Below, piece after piece: positions 36,501-48,209 of a stretch of 64,000 nt of DNA. Below the pieces are notes generated by a model, which saw nothing but the letters and a program-made list of their open reading frames with translations, was not told the origin of the DNA and ran no database searches. Origin of the DNA: Colius striatus (Eukaryota > Chordata > Aves > Coliiformes > Coliidae); the NCBI RefSeq assembly GCF_028858725.1, contig NC_084763.1:22129501-22193500 (forward strand). The letters are read 5' to 3'. Position 1 is the first letter of the stretch. Each line of letters begins with the position of its first letter. Both the position numbers and the translations under genes were made by a program.

Positions 36501-36839
36501 GTCTTTCATCACTGAACAGGGCTGCAGAATCAGTCAGACAAGAATTTTTGTGGTAGTGACAAAGGAAGGAAGGTATCTCCTGTCTTAATACTACATTCTG
36601 AACATAGTGACCTTCTTATGCTACAGTAATAATTTTTTTCATAAGCCTGAAAACATTAACTCTCACCTTTTGTCCAATAGGTGAAAATTTACTTGAAGAA
36701 GGAATTTGAAAAGCATGGAGCAGTAGTAAATGACACCCAGCATGATGCTTTGGTGGAAGACATATTTGATAAAGAAGACGAAGATGGTGATGGGTTCATC
36801 TCTGCAAGGGAATTTACATACAAGCATGATGAACTATAG
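30310..36839 (+). CDS. FKBP14: FKBP14 (FKBP22), complete 4-exon coding region
   Basis: Encodes an ER-lumen peptidyl-prolyl isomerase and collagen chaperone. In humans its loss causes kyphoscoliotic Ehlers-Danlos syndrome. Exons 30310-30506, 32152-32303, 34437-34564 and 36681-36839 sum to 636 bp: 211 residues plus TAG, the recalled human length. Residues 1-20 form an Ala/Leu-rich signal peptide. The FKBP domain spans about 30-135, with Cys38 and Cys96, the expected disulfide pair. EF-hand loops lie at Asp148-Glu159 and Asp192-Glu203. A glycosylation sequon NDT starts at Asn176. The protein ends HDEL, an ER-retrieval signal. The start ATG has G at -3 and +4. HDEL plus EF-hands exclude cytosolic FKBPs. 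The closest alternative is the paralogue FKBP7, but LIFNIDLLEIRNGPRSHESF and the SCRN1/PLEKHA8 neighbours indicate FKBP14. Confidence 0.97.
30507..32151 (+). other. FKBP14: FKBP14 intron 1
   Basis: A GT-AG intron of 1645 bp. The first few dozen bases are still in the CpG island; the rest is AT-rich with no recognisable repeat or exon. Confidence 0.85.
32152..32303 (+). CDS. FKBP14: FKBP14 coding exon 2
   Basis: Encodes the FKBP active-site core, residues 66-117: HKHNNGQPMWFTLG, then GWDKGLKDMCVGEKRKL and IPPALAYGKEGK. Acceptor TTTTTCCAG, donor GTAAAA. It ends after the first base of Gly117. Confidence 0.97.
32635..32762 (+). CDS. candidate alternative terminal exon of FKBP14 (membrane tail)
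   Basis: Not a known exon to me. A pyrimidine tract of about 45 bases ends GCAG at 32634. Spliced from exon 2 (one base left over), the segment reads in frame for 41 codons after the split Val: first NLE, then a hydrophobic stretch MVAWVTVGFLAAASVFVVIL, then ACASLTLACRFLLEP and TAA. The stop overlaps AATAAA at 32761-32766. The product would keep part of the FKBP domain, lose both EF-hands and HDEL, and gain a membrane anchor. It could equally be chance, since such T-rich tracts occur in introns. An internal GTAATA also follows Val in the hydrophobic stretch. Confidence 0.28.
32761..32766 (+). promoter_or_regulatory. intronic AATAAA overlapping the candidate stop codon
   Basis: AATAAA immediately after CCCT, sharing bases with the TAA that closes the candidate exon. 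The downstream sequence is only weakly TG-rich, so use as a poly(A) signal is uncertain. Confidence 0.25.
34437..34564 (+). CDS. FKBP14: FKBP14 coding exon 3
   Basis: Encodes the end of the FKBP domain (KIPPESTLIFNIDLLEI) and the first EF-hand loop, DLNDDWKLSKQE, residues 117-159. Acceptor TTGGGCAG, donor GTGTGT. Confidence 0.97.
34740..34827 (+). mobile_element. short CR1 LINE 3' end
   Basis: About 88 bp of CR1 terminus: GGACTAGATGATCTCTAAAG, then GTCCCTTAAAATCCTGCC, ending in two ATTCTATG units. Confidence 0.88.
35715..35938 (+). mobile_element. CR1 LINE 3' fragment
   Basis: Plus-oriented CR1 terminus. It has CACAGGCTGCCCAGGGAGG, TTGGAGGTCTTTGAGACCTG, GGACCAGATGATCTCTAAAG, then TCCCTTCCAACCCCTACC and paired ATTCTATG units. 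It is close in sequence to the minus-strand copy at 60801, suggesting the same subfamily. Confidence 0.93.
36681..36839 (+). CDS. FKBP14: FKBP14 terminal coding exon 4
   Basis: Encodes residues 160-211: a helix VKIYLKKEFEKHG, sequon NDT, the second EF-hand loop DEDGDGFISARE, and the C-terminus YKHDEL. TAG is at 36837-36839. Acceptor TCCAATAG. Confidence 0.97.
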   Translation: MKIYLKKEFEKHGAVVNDTQHDALVEDIFDKEDEDGDGFISAREFTYKHDEL

Positions 36840-37860
36840 AAAAAGGTGGCATAACTTTTTTTTGACACAAATGGCAATGATTTAGACTGATTCTCTTGTC
36901 ATCTGAAGTCTGTGTTTTGGAGTGCACAGCTGCCGTTGGCAAAGAAACATTCTTTATGTAATAATTCTGTTCATTATGTACAGACATTTTAAACTATTTT
37001 AAAATATGAAAATACTTCCTTTAATGCAGCAAGTCTTGCACAGCAGTATTTTTAAAAATTTGTGTTAACTTATTTTTCAGAAATGAAACAAATTTTCCAA
37101 TTATGAAACATTGTGAAAATCAAAGTATAGTTCAGTGCCTTTCTGTGATTTGTTTGTGTGTTTAAGATCACTTTCAGTGATTCCCTTATGTATAACTTCT
37201 AGTCTGCAGCTTATGTACTTGACCTTCCTTCTTGTGTGTCACTGCTTAAAAAGGAGTGTGCTGACTTGGCTTTTTTTCTGCAGAGTTTTTGAAAGGTTTA
37301 CTAGAAGGCATCAGCATCTCTTTATACAGCTGAGAAACTGATACAAAGCCAAATAAGAAAAATGAGTGTCCTGTGCAGATTTTGCCTTTCTAAAGGGGAA
37401 AGTGTTAGCAATTTTGCCAATAATTGTCTCCATTTTACTTCAAATTATGTGAACAAAGTGAGTTAAATGTCAGACCATCACTTTGATTGTAAGCAACACT
37501 CTAGGAAATGTCTGTAGCTTGGACAATAGCAAGTCATGCTGCAGTGCAGAGGTAGTATCCTTTACACACACTTGCTTTGAAACTCAGAGCTTGCATTTGT
37601 GAGGAAAAATCCTTTTAGCCTCAGATTTCGAGGGATGTCTTGAATGAAATGTTGCAAGTAGGAAGTTTTTCCTGTTCACAGGAGGGGAAGAGGATACCGA
37701 TCTTCCTGTCAGTATGACCTGAAAAACAGTTGGCATTGGTTTGCCTGCTCTGCAGCTGCCAGAGTTGTAGAACTTGTTTCATTGTTGCCCCTTTGCACTA
37801 TTTTCATGAGTAGCATACAAGTGATGTGAATTTCAAATAAAGTGACTTTTTAGAAAACAG
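36840..37860 (+). other. FKBP14: FKBP14 3' UTR
   Basis: About 1 kb from the stop codon to a well-formed poly(A) signal. The end is approximate. No stable secondary structure or repeat was identified. Confidence 0.75.
37836..37841 (+). promoter_or_regulatory. FKBP14: FKBP14 polyadenylation signal
   Basis: AATAAA followed 25-45 bases later by a strong TG-rich element (GGTTTTTGTGCTGTGTTTTT), the standard arrangement. It is the first canonical hexamer after the stop codon. Confidence 0.8.
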
Positions 37861-40800
37861 AGTCATGAGGTTTTTGTGCTGTGTTTTTACAAAGGTGGAG
37901 ACCATGAGGATTTCAACTCTGTTTGATCTGTTTATGGAGAAGAAACATTTTGCAATTGAAACTTTTTGCAATTGTATGTAGCTTCTTAAATGAGAGAGCA
38001 GGGTATCCCAGGGAAGGAGTTGGCCTGTATGCTGGCACCACTAAAATATGAGTCTCTGAACTTGAAAAACGTTGCTTGGGGCTATATAGGGACACAAAGG
38101 GAATCCAGTGGTATGAAACTGAGATTGCTGCATTGCAGTAACTTCAACTACTGCCAAGTAAGAGTCTACATTCAAGGTTCTTACTGCCATAGATGAGCTA
38201 GATGTTTTCCCTGCCACCTAGTGTTGCAAGTAAGTATTAAAAGACTGTTAAATGGAGTTCAGCTGCATGTCGACATTAGGTTGCTGTAAACAGTCACAGC
38301 TTGGGGAAGAAAGTGTAAATGAGGGTTGTGGGGTTTCTTGTTTTTGTTTGTGTGTGAGGTTTTTGTTGGGTTTTCTTTTTCATTTGCTCCATATTTTGTT
38401 GCCAATGGGCTGTGATACAGAATTGTTGCTATGTATTTTGTTCTCAGTAACCTCTAGGTCTTTTTCATCAATGATACCATCTATTTTTTTTTCTTAAACT
38501 AATTTATGCTTTTGTTTCCGTAATGTTCTGTGGCAGTGAGTTTCACAGCAGAGTGTTGTAGGGAAATTATTTCTCTTTGCTTATAGGCTTATTGCCTGTC
38601 TTGATTCTTGTATTGTGAGGAAATAATGGATAATCATTATCATTTCTTACCAGTCATGACTTTGCATATTGATATTTTTCTCACCACTTGTGACAATAAG
38701 GCTTGCTTGACTTCAGCTCTCCTAAGTTGGTGGTGTCTTGCTTTCCCCTATAGTTACCAGAGTGCTAGGCACCTGTGGGCAGCTCATCACATGTGTGTTG
38801 CTCATGTTATATGGGGGTGGAGAGTTTCGGTCTTTCTCCACTGGCTACTTGGAGAGTCCAGGCAATTAGGATAGCCTAGGCCCAGGAGACCTAACAAGAT
38901 ATGAAGTTGCCCCTTAAGGCAGTCTTGTCTAGCATGTGGTATCTGGCAGGTACCTAACCAACCAAAGGAAGAATATTGTGTGTGCACTGCTGGGAAGAAC
39001 AGTACTGAGACTTGTTTTGGGTCTGTCAGGTTTTTAAATGATTGTTTGTGGTGTTTAGCGTGTTCTCCGGACTGCTGGCTAGGGAATGAAAGCATAAAAG
39101 CATGAATTAAAACTTGGCTTACTGACTAAATATATAAAGAAGTTGAAATAATGGGGTGTCACTATGTGCCTTCAGTAAGCACCAAGTATTGTTTTCTTTG
39201 TATTAAATAGGAATTTGGAGTCAGTGAATGCTGTGAAATGTACATATGTGTTATCTTCTGCTTGTATTTTTAAAGCATTGCATACAAATAACTTTCAGCA
39301 ATGGTGTGGTTAATTTGTTGGTGCTAGCAGAGTGTTAAAGCTGCAGGACCAAGTTATTTGCTGGTGTGTGTAGGTGTATGCCAGAAGAGTGGATTGTTTT
39401 TGTTCTTGGTGCTCGTCATAGCTGTGTTTAAATTTCTGAAATTGAACTGAAAAAAAAGAATTTCAAAAGTGCAGAATCAACAGCAGCTTAGAGAAGCCAC
39501 TTTATTACTGTTTTCTATCGTTAAAGTCCTCCTATGAAGATGAAGGGATTTCTTAGATAGAAATAGCACTGCCTGTCTTAACCTCAATTGTGTGTACTTG
39601 TTAATCCACAGGGCACAGTGCTGCAGGTCCAGCAGGAGCCAGCTAGCTGCTTGCAGGAGAGCAGAGGCGGGCAGCTGCCTGTTCCCCCAGGGGAGAAGGA
39701 ACATTGGAACTTTAGTGGTACTCATTTTGTCTGGGAAACAAACCCTCACTGTTTGTCTGCAAAATGCAACGCTAGAAAAAGTACAGAGGGCTCAAAACAG
39801 AGCACTTTCCTTCTGCAGCTTATAGCAGCCTTCTTCACAAGTTTCTAACTGGTTTGTGTACTGATGGTTTTCAGAACTGCAGCCTGTCATTCATTGCCAC
39901 TACCTAGCAGTTACAGTGGGAGTTGGTTTCTTCTGTAGGTACAGAAACAGCCTTCAGAGTTCATTTGACTTGAAAATTCTTGATATGCAATGCAATGACA
40001 CAAGAAAGCTTTTGGCAAAGCTTTGGGGATGATGCTTATAGTCTGTAATGATTTTTAAAGTGCTCCTCTTTGCTTGCCTTGTCAGTGACCTCAATGTTGA
40101 AAATGAAGGAATTACTTTATCAGGTCTTAAATCTGCTTTTCAATACCTTATGTCCTTGTGCTTCCAGCAGCATCCTCAGTACAGAGGTGTGTTGGTAAGT
40201 GTGTGACAGTCATAAAATTGCAGTGTTAAGTACATATTGAGCAAACTGCTATCATAGGGGTTTTTCTTCATGATATTTAGAGTGAAAATGATCCATAGTG
40301 TGTTTCCTGAGTATTCCAGTGTGAAAACAGGTGGTACAGGCAGCCTTTACATTACATTTGCCTTTGTCAAATGTGTTCCCCGCACCCCTCTGTTTCTGCT
40401 GTTGGAGATGAGGTATATCCCTTGATCCAGAAATCCCAGTTTCAGATGGTAGGTGAGTATCGGCAAGATAAGGAAAGCTCATTTGCTTACTGGCATTGCA
40501 GGAAAAAGAGCAAAGATAAGGAAAATGTATTGAGAGAGAGTGCAAGTATGCAGAGTGATGTGAGAAATCCAAAAGATTTTTTTTTTTTTGAGATCCTTTA
40601 ACATGTGCTTACTTGAAATAAAGAACACTGACAGCTGCAAAGAATAAGGCTGATTTCTAGTCAGACTTTGATTAGGAATAACTGCATCAGACAGCTTCTC
40701 TGTGGATTTTTACTCCTATGACAAAGTTTAAATTCATACTTCCCAGATTCATTAAGGAAAACTCAGAATAAGTATGTTGAGTTTGCCTCTTAAAAGTACT

Positions 40801-43800
40801 TTGATCTCATTATAGATCTTCTGGAAAAAACAAAACCACCAAAAAAAAATGAAAGCAAACCATAAAAACCCAAACCCACCACCCCAAAACCCCTTTCATT
40901 TGTCTTCAATGCTGAATTGTTTTTGGTAACAGGAGATAAACAACTGCTTATATTTGTATAATCCTGGATAATTTTAGCCTCTCTTGAAAGTTAATCGTAG
41001 TGCTTCTATTCCATGCCCTACTTTTTCCCTGGTATGTAGGAAAAACAAATCTGACAAAATGGGGATTTTTCTTCAGCAATCCTACTTCTGTCTTCATGCT
41101 TCTGCTTGATTACGTCAACTGTTTCACACAAGAAATGTATTTGAAAAGGTCAGTAGGAAGCTATATATCTGTATGTACAGCAACAGGGGCCTTCATTGTC
41201 AGCCTGGAAGGTTATTTAGATGGAGTTTCTTCCTCTGTGTCATGTTTCTTCCTTCCAGGAGGTTCTGTTCCAAAAGCAGGCTGGTTTAGCTAGGGATTTG
41301 GAGCTCTGGTTTTGAAGTGGTGTGGGATTTCTGTTCTTCTGAATGATGTAAAAAAAAAAACTATGAGCTTGGTTTACCTGAGAAATTTGCCATGAAGGCA
41401 GAGGATAGCTTGAAACACAAGTAATTTTGTGTGAGGTTTCTGAAGGCCGTGTTCCTGATGAGGGCTAGAGTTTGTCCACAGGGATAGTATTTTTCTTTTT
41501 TTGCTTTTAACAGCTCTGCATCTGCATTAGGTAAATGATGAACAAACCACTTTAAAATATTAGGATGTAACTGGAAATCTAGTGGAGCCAACTCTTCAGA
41601 GTTCCACAAATCCCAGTTATGTTTTCCTCTAAAAGATCTGAGGCTAACTACCATTAAGAGCTGCTCTTCATATTAGATACAATGCTTCTAAGTTCTAGTT
41701 TGTCATGACCTTCTTAAGAAGATTAAATGATGCAGGATAATTGATTCCTCATCTGGGAGTCAGACTGAAAGCATTAAATCAATCCTGGCCTCTTATATTT
41801 TATTGCCATTGAAATTTCTTCAAAACAAATGATATTTCCTCTTCTGTCTCTTTCCCTGAACAGTGAACTAGGTAATACCTATTTCTCTTGTGTGCTTGGC
41901 CTGCTTATCTCTCTGGGAGTAAATAGCACAGCTTAGCTCTGGTGTCTTTAATCTGCTGAGGTATCTCTTTAGAGGTTTTCATTCCGTAAATACAATGCAA
42001 AATGGTTTTAGTGACCCCGTGTCCCTCTGGGTATGGAAACTGTAGGGCTATAGTTAATAGACTAACTGTAACTTAGAATTCTGACCTGCTGGATTTTATT
42101 CTTATAGCAATGCTGACCTTGGATAGGTAAGACTGGCAATGGTCCTTCCTTTTAACAGAAGGTAAGAACTTGCATTTGCGTCTGGTATTTCAGCCTTTAT
42201 GTGCTGTCATGTCTTCATTGTTATTGTCACTATTACCAGGTGAGTTAAAACCTGACTGTAACCTGGTCACATGGACATAATGATGTACTATTGCACTCTG
42301 AAATAGTTCAGTGCTCTGCTTTTGCAAAACCCAGTCTGAAGCAAAGCTTGTGGACTTATGATCCTCATCTTGCAGCTGGCAAATGAGCACAAGCTGCAAT
42401 GGATGCACAGATGGAGCAGAAATGGCCAACCCTCCTATTCATCTGGTACCAGATGCTGGTACTCCCAACCTGAGCTGAGTCCAACTCACCATGGCACCCC
42501 TTCCAAACAGCCATTCCTACTGTGGCAGGGCTGTGTGAAGGCAGGCTGGTGAGGGGGGCACTAGGCCACCAGCTAATATGCTCTGCCAGACCTCTGCCAG
42601 CTTTGACATTTCATACCTTGCTGCTTCAATGGGCAATTGCAGAAGGACAGCATGGGCATGTGTCAGTGCCTCTGGAAAGACCTGAGGGCGGCAGCCAGGC
42701 TGCCACCCCACTGCCCAGGGGTAAAGCTAAGGTCATACCCTTGCACTGAGGGGGAAACAGCAGGGGAAATGGGCCGGGGAATCACTCCTTGTACAAGCCT
42801 GTGGTTTTTTTCAGCTGATACTCAACAGTCAATATAAGGAAGTTTAAAAATGCCAGTAATTTGTTGCCATTTCTTCATTAGGAATGTATAAATATACATA
42901 TTAAAATATATACATAAGGAATAACACAACCAACATGAAATGTACAATACAGAGCTTTGTTATTTTTCTCATATTGACTACTATTTTCCACTTGTAGATT
43001 GTGGACAAGGCCATTTGTGTAAATGTGGGCTTTTATATGATGGAGATTACTCAGTTGTGGACATTAAAAAAGTCTGGTTTTCCTATCATTTTGGAAAAAG
43101 AGGAGGCAAAAGGATGACTTTGATTTATTTTACTTTTAAGTACTTATGTTAGAGGTCTCTTTTCCCCTGCAGCTATCCACCACTTCCATGAAGAAGGAAA
43201 ACTACTGAGGTCATTAAGAGGGATTTTTGGAGTCAAGACTTCTTAAAGTCATTTTTGGGGGGGAAAAAAAAAGACCACTGAACTTTTAAGTCTCTTGAAA
43301 AGTGGACTAATAGAAAATGCTGCAGCAAAAAATCCCAAGCCTAGGAGAGACACAGCACTGCTCACAGCCTCCACTGTATGATGTGTACAGGAGGAGGAAA
43401 AAAAGGCTGCTGACACATGCGTAACTTTTTAAGCACACTCAGCAGACCTGTTGCTGTGGTAAATAATCAGAAGACTGTAACCTCCCCTGAATGAGTTCTA
43501 TTTGAAATATGCTACACCAGATGGCTGATAAACCATGTAGTGGCATTTTCTTTCCCTTGCATTACTCTCCAAGCTTTTCTCTAAGTGCTGTGATTTAATT
43601 TGTGGCAATTTACACCTAGATTGTTCAGCCATGACATGCTGATTAAATGCAAAGCTGCTTCAGGTATGCAGTCACTTTAATGAACTTCTGTGTCACCTGC
43701 ATAACACCAGAACTGGATTTTGTCCCTCTATATTGATGTTCAAGCTATTGTAACTTTATGAAAAATGCTGAGAAAAGCTGCCTGAATTTCAATTTTTGAG

Positions 43801-45799
43801 GGCAACTATATAGCACATAGTTATTATAACACATTTCTTGCAGTGGGAAGTGGAGATGCCTTTTCCAGCTCATCAGTCTGCTACAAGTATTTCTGTACAG
43901 GCCACATCATACCAACAGAAGCACACATTAAAGATTAAACAGGATCATCATATAAGAAAGTATTGCTATCATTTCTGCTTCTTTGTTATTACTGGCTTCT
44001 TCAGGATAATAGATTTCCTTCTTCCATCTCTCTCGACTATTTATTATTATAAGTCTTAAGCTATTGTCAAGTGTTTTGGCCTCATTGTTACATGTGCTGT
44101 TCTAACACACTAAAGGGCCAGGTTCATGGACTTTATAGGCCAATGATAATAAATGTGTCTTGTGATAGCTTTTGGAGTTATGAAAATAATATGCTGTCAT
44201 AGGATACTGTAAGTAAAGCCAAGGAGAATTACAAAATGTATGAAGACAAAGACTGATGCTGCTTTGATAAATGATAACTCTAGAAGGCAACATTTTTGAA
44301 TGGGCAATGGAGCAGCTTGGTTGTGTAATGCTGTGCCTGATGGGTTTCTAGACACCAAGCAGGCTGAGTCTGTGTGGCATGCTCTCTTCTGTCCCTGTGA
44401 CACAGGCTAAAGAGTTATGTCCCTTGTGCAATGGAGAGAATCATCACCCTCTGTGGCACATGAGTAAGAACTCAGCATCTAAGCCTGCTATTGTGCCTAC
44501 GATGACATCTTATGTCCAGCTGCAGACTTTTCCATAGATTAATCTTCAATGGTGTAATTGGATAAAGGGGCTGCAGCCAGGATTTCTCCTAGCTTTCATT
44601 TTGAACACCTGCTGAGCCCAGAAAGTGATCTCTTTACTTCTCCTCAGAATAGTGCACTTGCCACCCTCTTCCTTGTTATGGGCAAAGCCACGTTTAGCGT
44701 GGGAGAAGTACTCTCAGTTCTCTGCTTCAGTCTCCTGACTATGTAAAAAAACCCAACACACCTGAGTACCACTGATACATTTTGCTCTTCAGATTTGTTC
44801 TACAACATGAATTGAATTTACTGGCCTATGGTGTAACAATGTTTTTGGGGTCTTAAAAGGTTTTTCATTGTTATTAACTCCTCTGTAGGTATGAAGTTGG
44901 GGTTTTTTTTGTTCATTTCTATAACTCACTGTAATAGAAATAATTTACATTTAGTGGGATACCTTTATTGGGCATATGCTTAAAATCCAAATTTATCAGC
45001 GACCAGGTACATTTGTGCTGTACAATCCCAGATTTTTAGGTAGTCCAAATTGGTGCTCCACAAGAGAGAACAAGACTAAGGTGGTGGCTTGAAATAACAA
45101 ATACTGACAAAAGAGTTTTCTTGTCTGCACTACCATTTCACCAAAATCATAGTAGAGTTTGTAAAACCTAATTTCAACATTTAGATGGTCAGTTTTTACT
45201 GGCTATATTAAGCCAAATTTTTTCCCTCTAAATGCTGTTTGCTGAGAACTAGTTCCATTGGTTGTATGCCTGCATGGTTGCTGAACTCTTGAACATACAG
45301 AGAAAAGTATTTTGGAACTGATGATTCAAAGATTAGTGTTGCAGCACGTTGAGGATTTCTGGGTACTAATTCTGCTGAATAGGCTTTGATCTCCAACTAA
45401 GGAGATGGTTAAAGAAGAAAAGTAAACTGTAACTTAAGCTATATGTTGCTGTGTTTGCCTTTTGTTTTTTTCCTTTCACAGATAAAATGTGGAACAAAGG
45501 TTTTTTGAAATTCTCTTTTCTAAAGATGTGTCCTTCCCACGCTCTTTCTTTGATGTTGCATACCACTGGAAACTCATCTTTTACAGGAGAAAATCCCTGG
45601 GTTTTTTTTTAATATCCATAAATTCTGCTGTTATGTTATTTAAGATAAAGAACAAATGATCATTAGCTAAGCACTGGGACTTTGTCCTAATTATTATAAC
45701 TTTGTGTTATTGTTTTGTGCAGCAATATCCATTCAAAGATTTCAAAGATGCAGCTGTAAGTAAATGCGCTCTCCATTCCATCTATAAGGTAACTTTAAT

Positions 45800-45914
45800 T
45801 GCTGTGAGGTTACAAGATTTATCCAAAGCCAAGCAGCAAGCTTATAGCAGAGCAACATACACCCTAGGCTCTCTTGATTCCCAAGGCCATGCTCTAACCA
45901 CTCATCCTTGCTGC
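45800..45914 (-). mobile_element. MIR / CORE-SINE relic
   Basis: Read on the minus strand it starts with a tRNA-like head (GAGTGGTTAGAGCATGGCC, resembling a degenerate box A). It continues GCTCTGCTATAAGCTTGCTG, then TTGGATAAATCTTGTAACCTC, matching the MIR core plan of CTCTGCCAC...CTTGCTGTG...CTTGGGCAAGT...TTAACCTC. This is an ancient amniote SINE, diverged and inactive. Confidence 0.7.
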
Positions 45915-46304
45915 TTTATGCAGTTCATGACAGCTTACACAGAAAAGAGGCTTCAAAGATTTTTGTGTTGCCAGTATGTAATCATTCTGTAGACAGTCTA
46001 ATAATTCTTAGGTAGATTATGCTCAGCCATGACCATCTCCAGTGTAATTAGAGCATAGACTTAGTCATTGGAGTGAGCATAATATGGGTAATTTAAGTGG
46101 TGTGTTGTAGGATATAATTTAAACCCCCTTTTGCACCTGCTCTTTTCATCAGCTAGCTTTCTGATTCTAAGCAGTAAGTTGACTGTGACACAGTTCATCC
46201 TTGATGTAACTCCCGAGCAAGGAATTTTGGTTTTTATGTTAGGCTGAAGTTGTTATAATTAAATTGGTGTAAACTCCTCAGCTTTTCAGTGACTCAAATC
46301 ACCT

Positions 46305-46336
46305 TTGAGCAGGAGATATCTTGAGCAGGAGATATC
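46305..46336. repeat. perfect 16-bp tandem duplication
   Basis: TTGAGCAGGAGATATC occurs twice in direct succession with no mismatch, so it probably arose recently by slippage or microduplication. Confidence 0.9.
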
Positions 46337-48209
46337 CAGTCTCTTTTCTTCTGTTGCAAAACACACTGAACTGTAATTCTGACACCAACTGATAGCAGAG
46401 GAAAACAAAGGTCTTGCTTAAAATACATAATGGAAGATCTTGGCGTATGAAGGGTTCCATATCGCCAATGATCAACCCTACTTTTTAATCAAAAGCATTG
46501 AGCCCAAGTAATTATTTCAACATTAGTGCCTATTCAGGCTCCTGTTATACCCCCAGACGGTGCAGATGCCACGCTATTTCACATATGCTGAGATTTAGAC
46601 TGGAAACAGTGAATTATTTTCTCTTTCGGTTACATAACGCAACTTCTGGTCTGTAATTATGTTTGTCAGCAATGATGTCCAAAGCTTATCTGTAATTTCC
46701 AAATACGTGCACATCCATGGATCTTTCTCCTGCTTGTGGTGATGAGAGGAAATACTTTTTGCCACACACGATTCCAGGACTTTTCCTTCTAAATATTTCA
46801 CATGAGTCCCATATGCAGATTCTGTCTGGCTTTTTTTTTTCTTGCCAGTGTCCTAAACTAGATCTACTGAAATAAATAAGCAGTGTCATTATTTAAGTAT
46901 CTTGATTCCTGCCTTGTAGGAGTGCATGACGTAGTACTAACTGAAACTTGGCCTATCAGTCCTGTGCTTTTTGTGACAATTGATTCTGCAGACATGTTAT
47001 GCTGTTTTGGCCTATGTTAATGAGTTGAGCTCCTGAAGAGAAACAAGAAGAAAAGCAAATATCCTGGAGAACCCAAGCCTGGCCACCAAGTTCCTCAGCA
47101 CTGTGGTGGACTTGTCAACAGGGTACTTTCAGATCATTAGTTTTGCTGGCAAAAAACCATTAAAACCTGTGAAATGAGGCAACAGCCAAGAAGAAACCTC
47201 TTGGACTGAGGAACAAAGCTATTTTATAGATTTCTATATTTCCATGCTGCTGCACCAACTTCATGCTTTTTCCTGCTCCTAGGATTAAATGTTCTTAATT
47301 TTTAATGTTCTTTGTTCTGCCTGCTGGATCACCTTTGCCTTTCTGACCTCGTCCCAGCTTCCTTTTAACCTTCCTGTCTTCCCATCAAACAACTTGGGTG
47401 TCCCTTCTCCACAGTCTGGTCTGAGGCAGGCATTGATGAAAGATGCAGCAAGCGTCCTCTCCTTGAAGACAGAGCTAGAAACAAAAAGGTGTTGCCTCAC
47501 ACCACCAAACCACATTTGTTTTCCTAAGCCAGGGCAGTTCATGTGGCTAGCCAGAGCCCTGTATGGCTGTATCTAACAGTGAATCTATTTTTATTTTCTG
47601 TATGGAGGTACAGACAGCCCTATTCGGGTGGGTTTGACAGAGTGGGCCAGCAGCTCTCTAGGCCACAACAGAGGCATGCTGTGCTCCAGTAGGGCCTCAG
47701 AAGGACATGGAGTCCCGTCTTGCTCTTGCCTGGGTGGTGCTGGTGCTCTTGCACCTGAAGAGCTGAGAGATTCCTGGGGTTTGGCTGCTGAAGGGGCAGG
47801 AGTGTGTTGTGACATTTTGTGTGGGGCCAGGAGAGAAGTCCCCAGTTGCAACACTCCTCAGTATTGCAAAGTTTGGTGGACTCCTCTGGCAGTTTGACGG
47901 GTTAGTGTGGTTGCAGCCATGTTTTAAATTACTTGCTTTACTTTCTAGACTTACCCTGGGCATGAGACAAGAGGAACACAAGCTACCCATCCAATTATAT
48001 GACCAAAAGTGAATAAATAAGCCCTGTCTCTTTCAACACCTAATGCAAAGGGCACATTTGTGCTCACTCTTGATTCCTGAGCCAGGCTGAGACGAGTGCA
48101 CCACCGCACAGCCCCACATCCAAGTGAAACGTGGATGCCTCTTCTTGGTGCTTCTCATGTCCTTAGGCTTTGGTGGCCTCTGCCAAAGGTAGCGGTGGAG
48201 AGTACACTT

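Larger units (their letters stand above)
34565..36680 (+). other. FKBP14: FKBP14 intron 3
   Basis: A GT-AG intron of 2116 bp containing two plus-oriented CR1 3' fragments (34740-34827 and 35715-35938). The remainder is unremarkable. Confidence 0.85.
37861..48200. other. FKBP14-SCRN1 intergenic region
   Basis: About 10 kb with no supported coding exon. It contains an old MIR-like SINE (45800-45914), a short perfect tandem duplication (46305-46336), and two segments more GC-rich than their surroundings (about 42350-42800 and 47600-47900) that I cannot assign to a family. Confidence 0.7.

Noticed and set aside
45860-45914. tRNA-like sequence on the minus strand
   Set aside because: Box B is degenerate and no cloverleaf can be closed. 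It continues into a MIR core, so it is the head of a SINE, not a tRNA gene.
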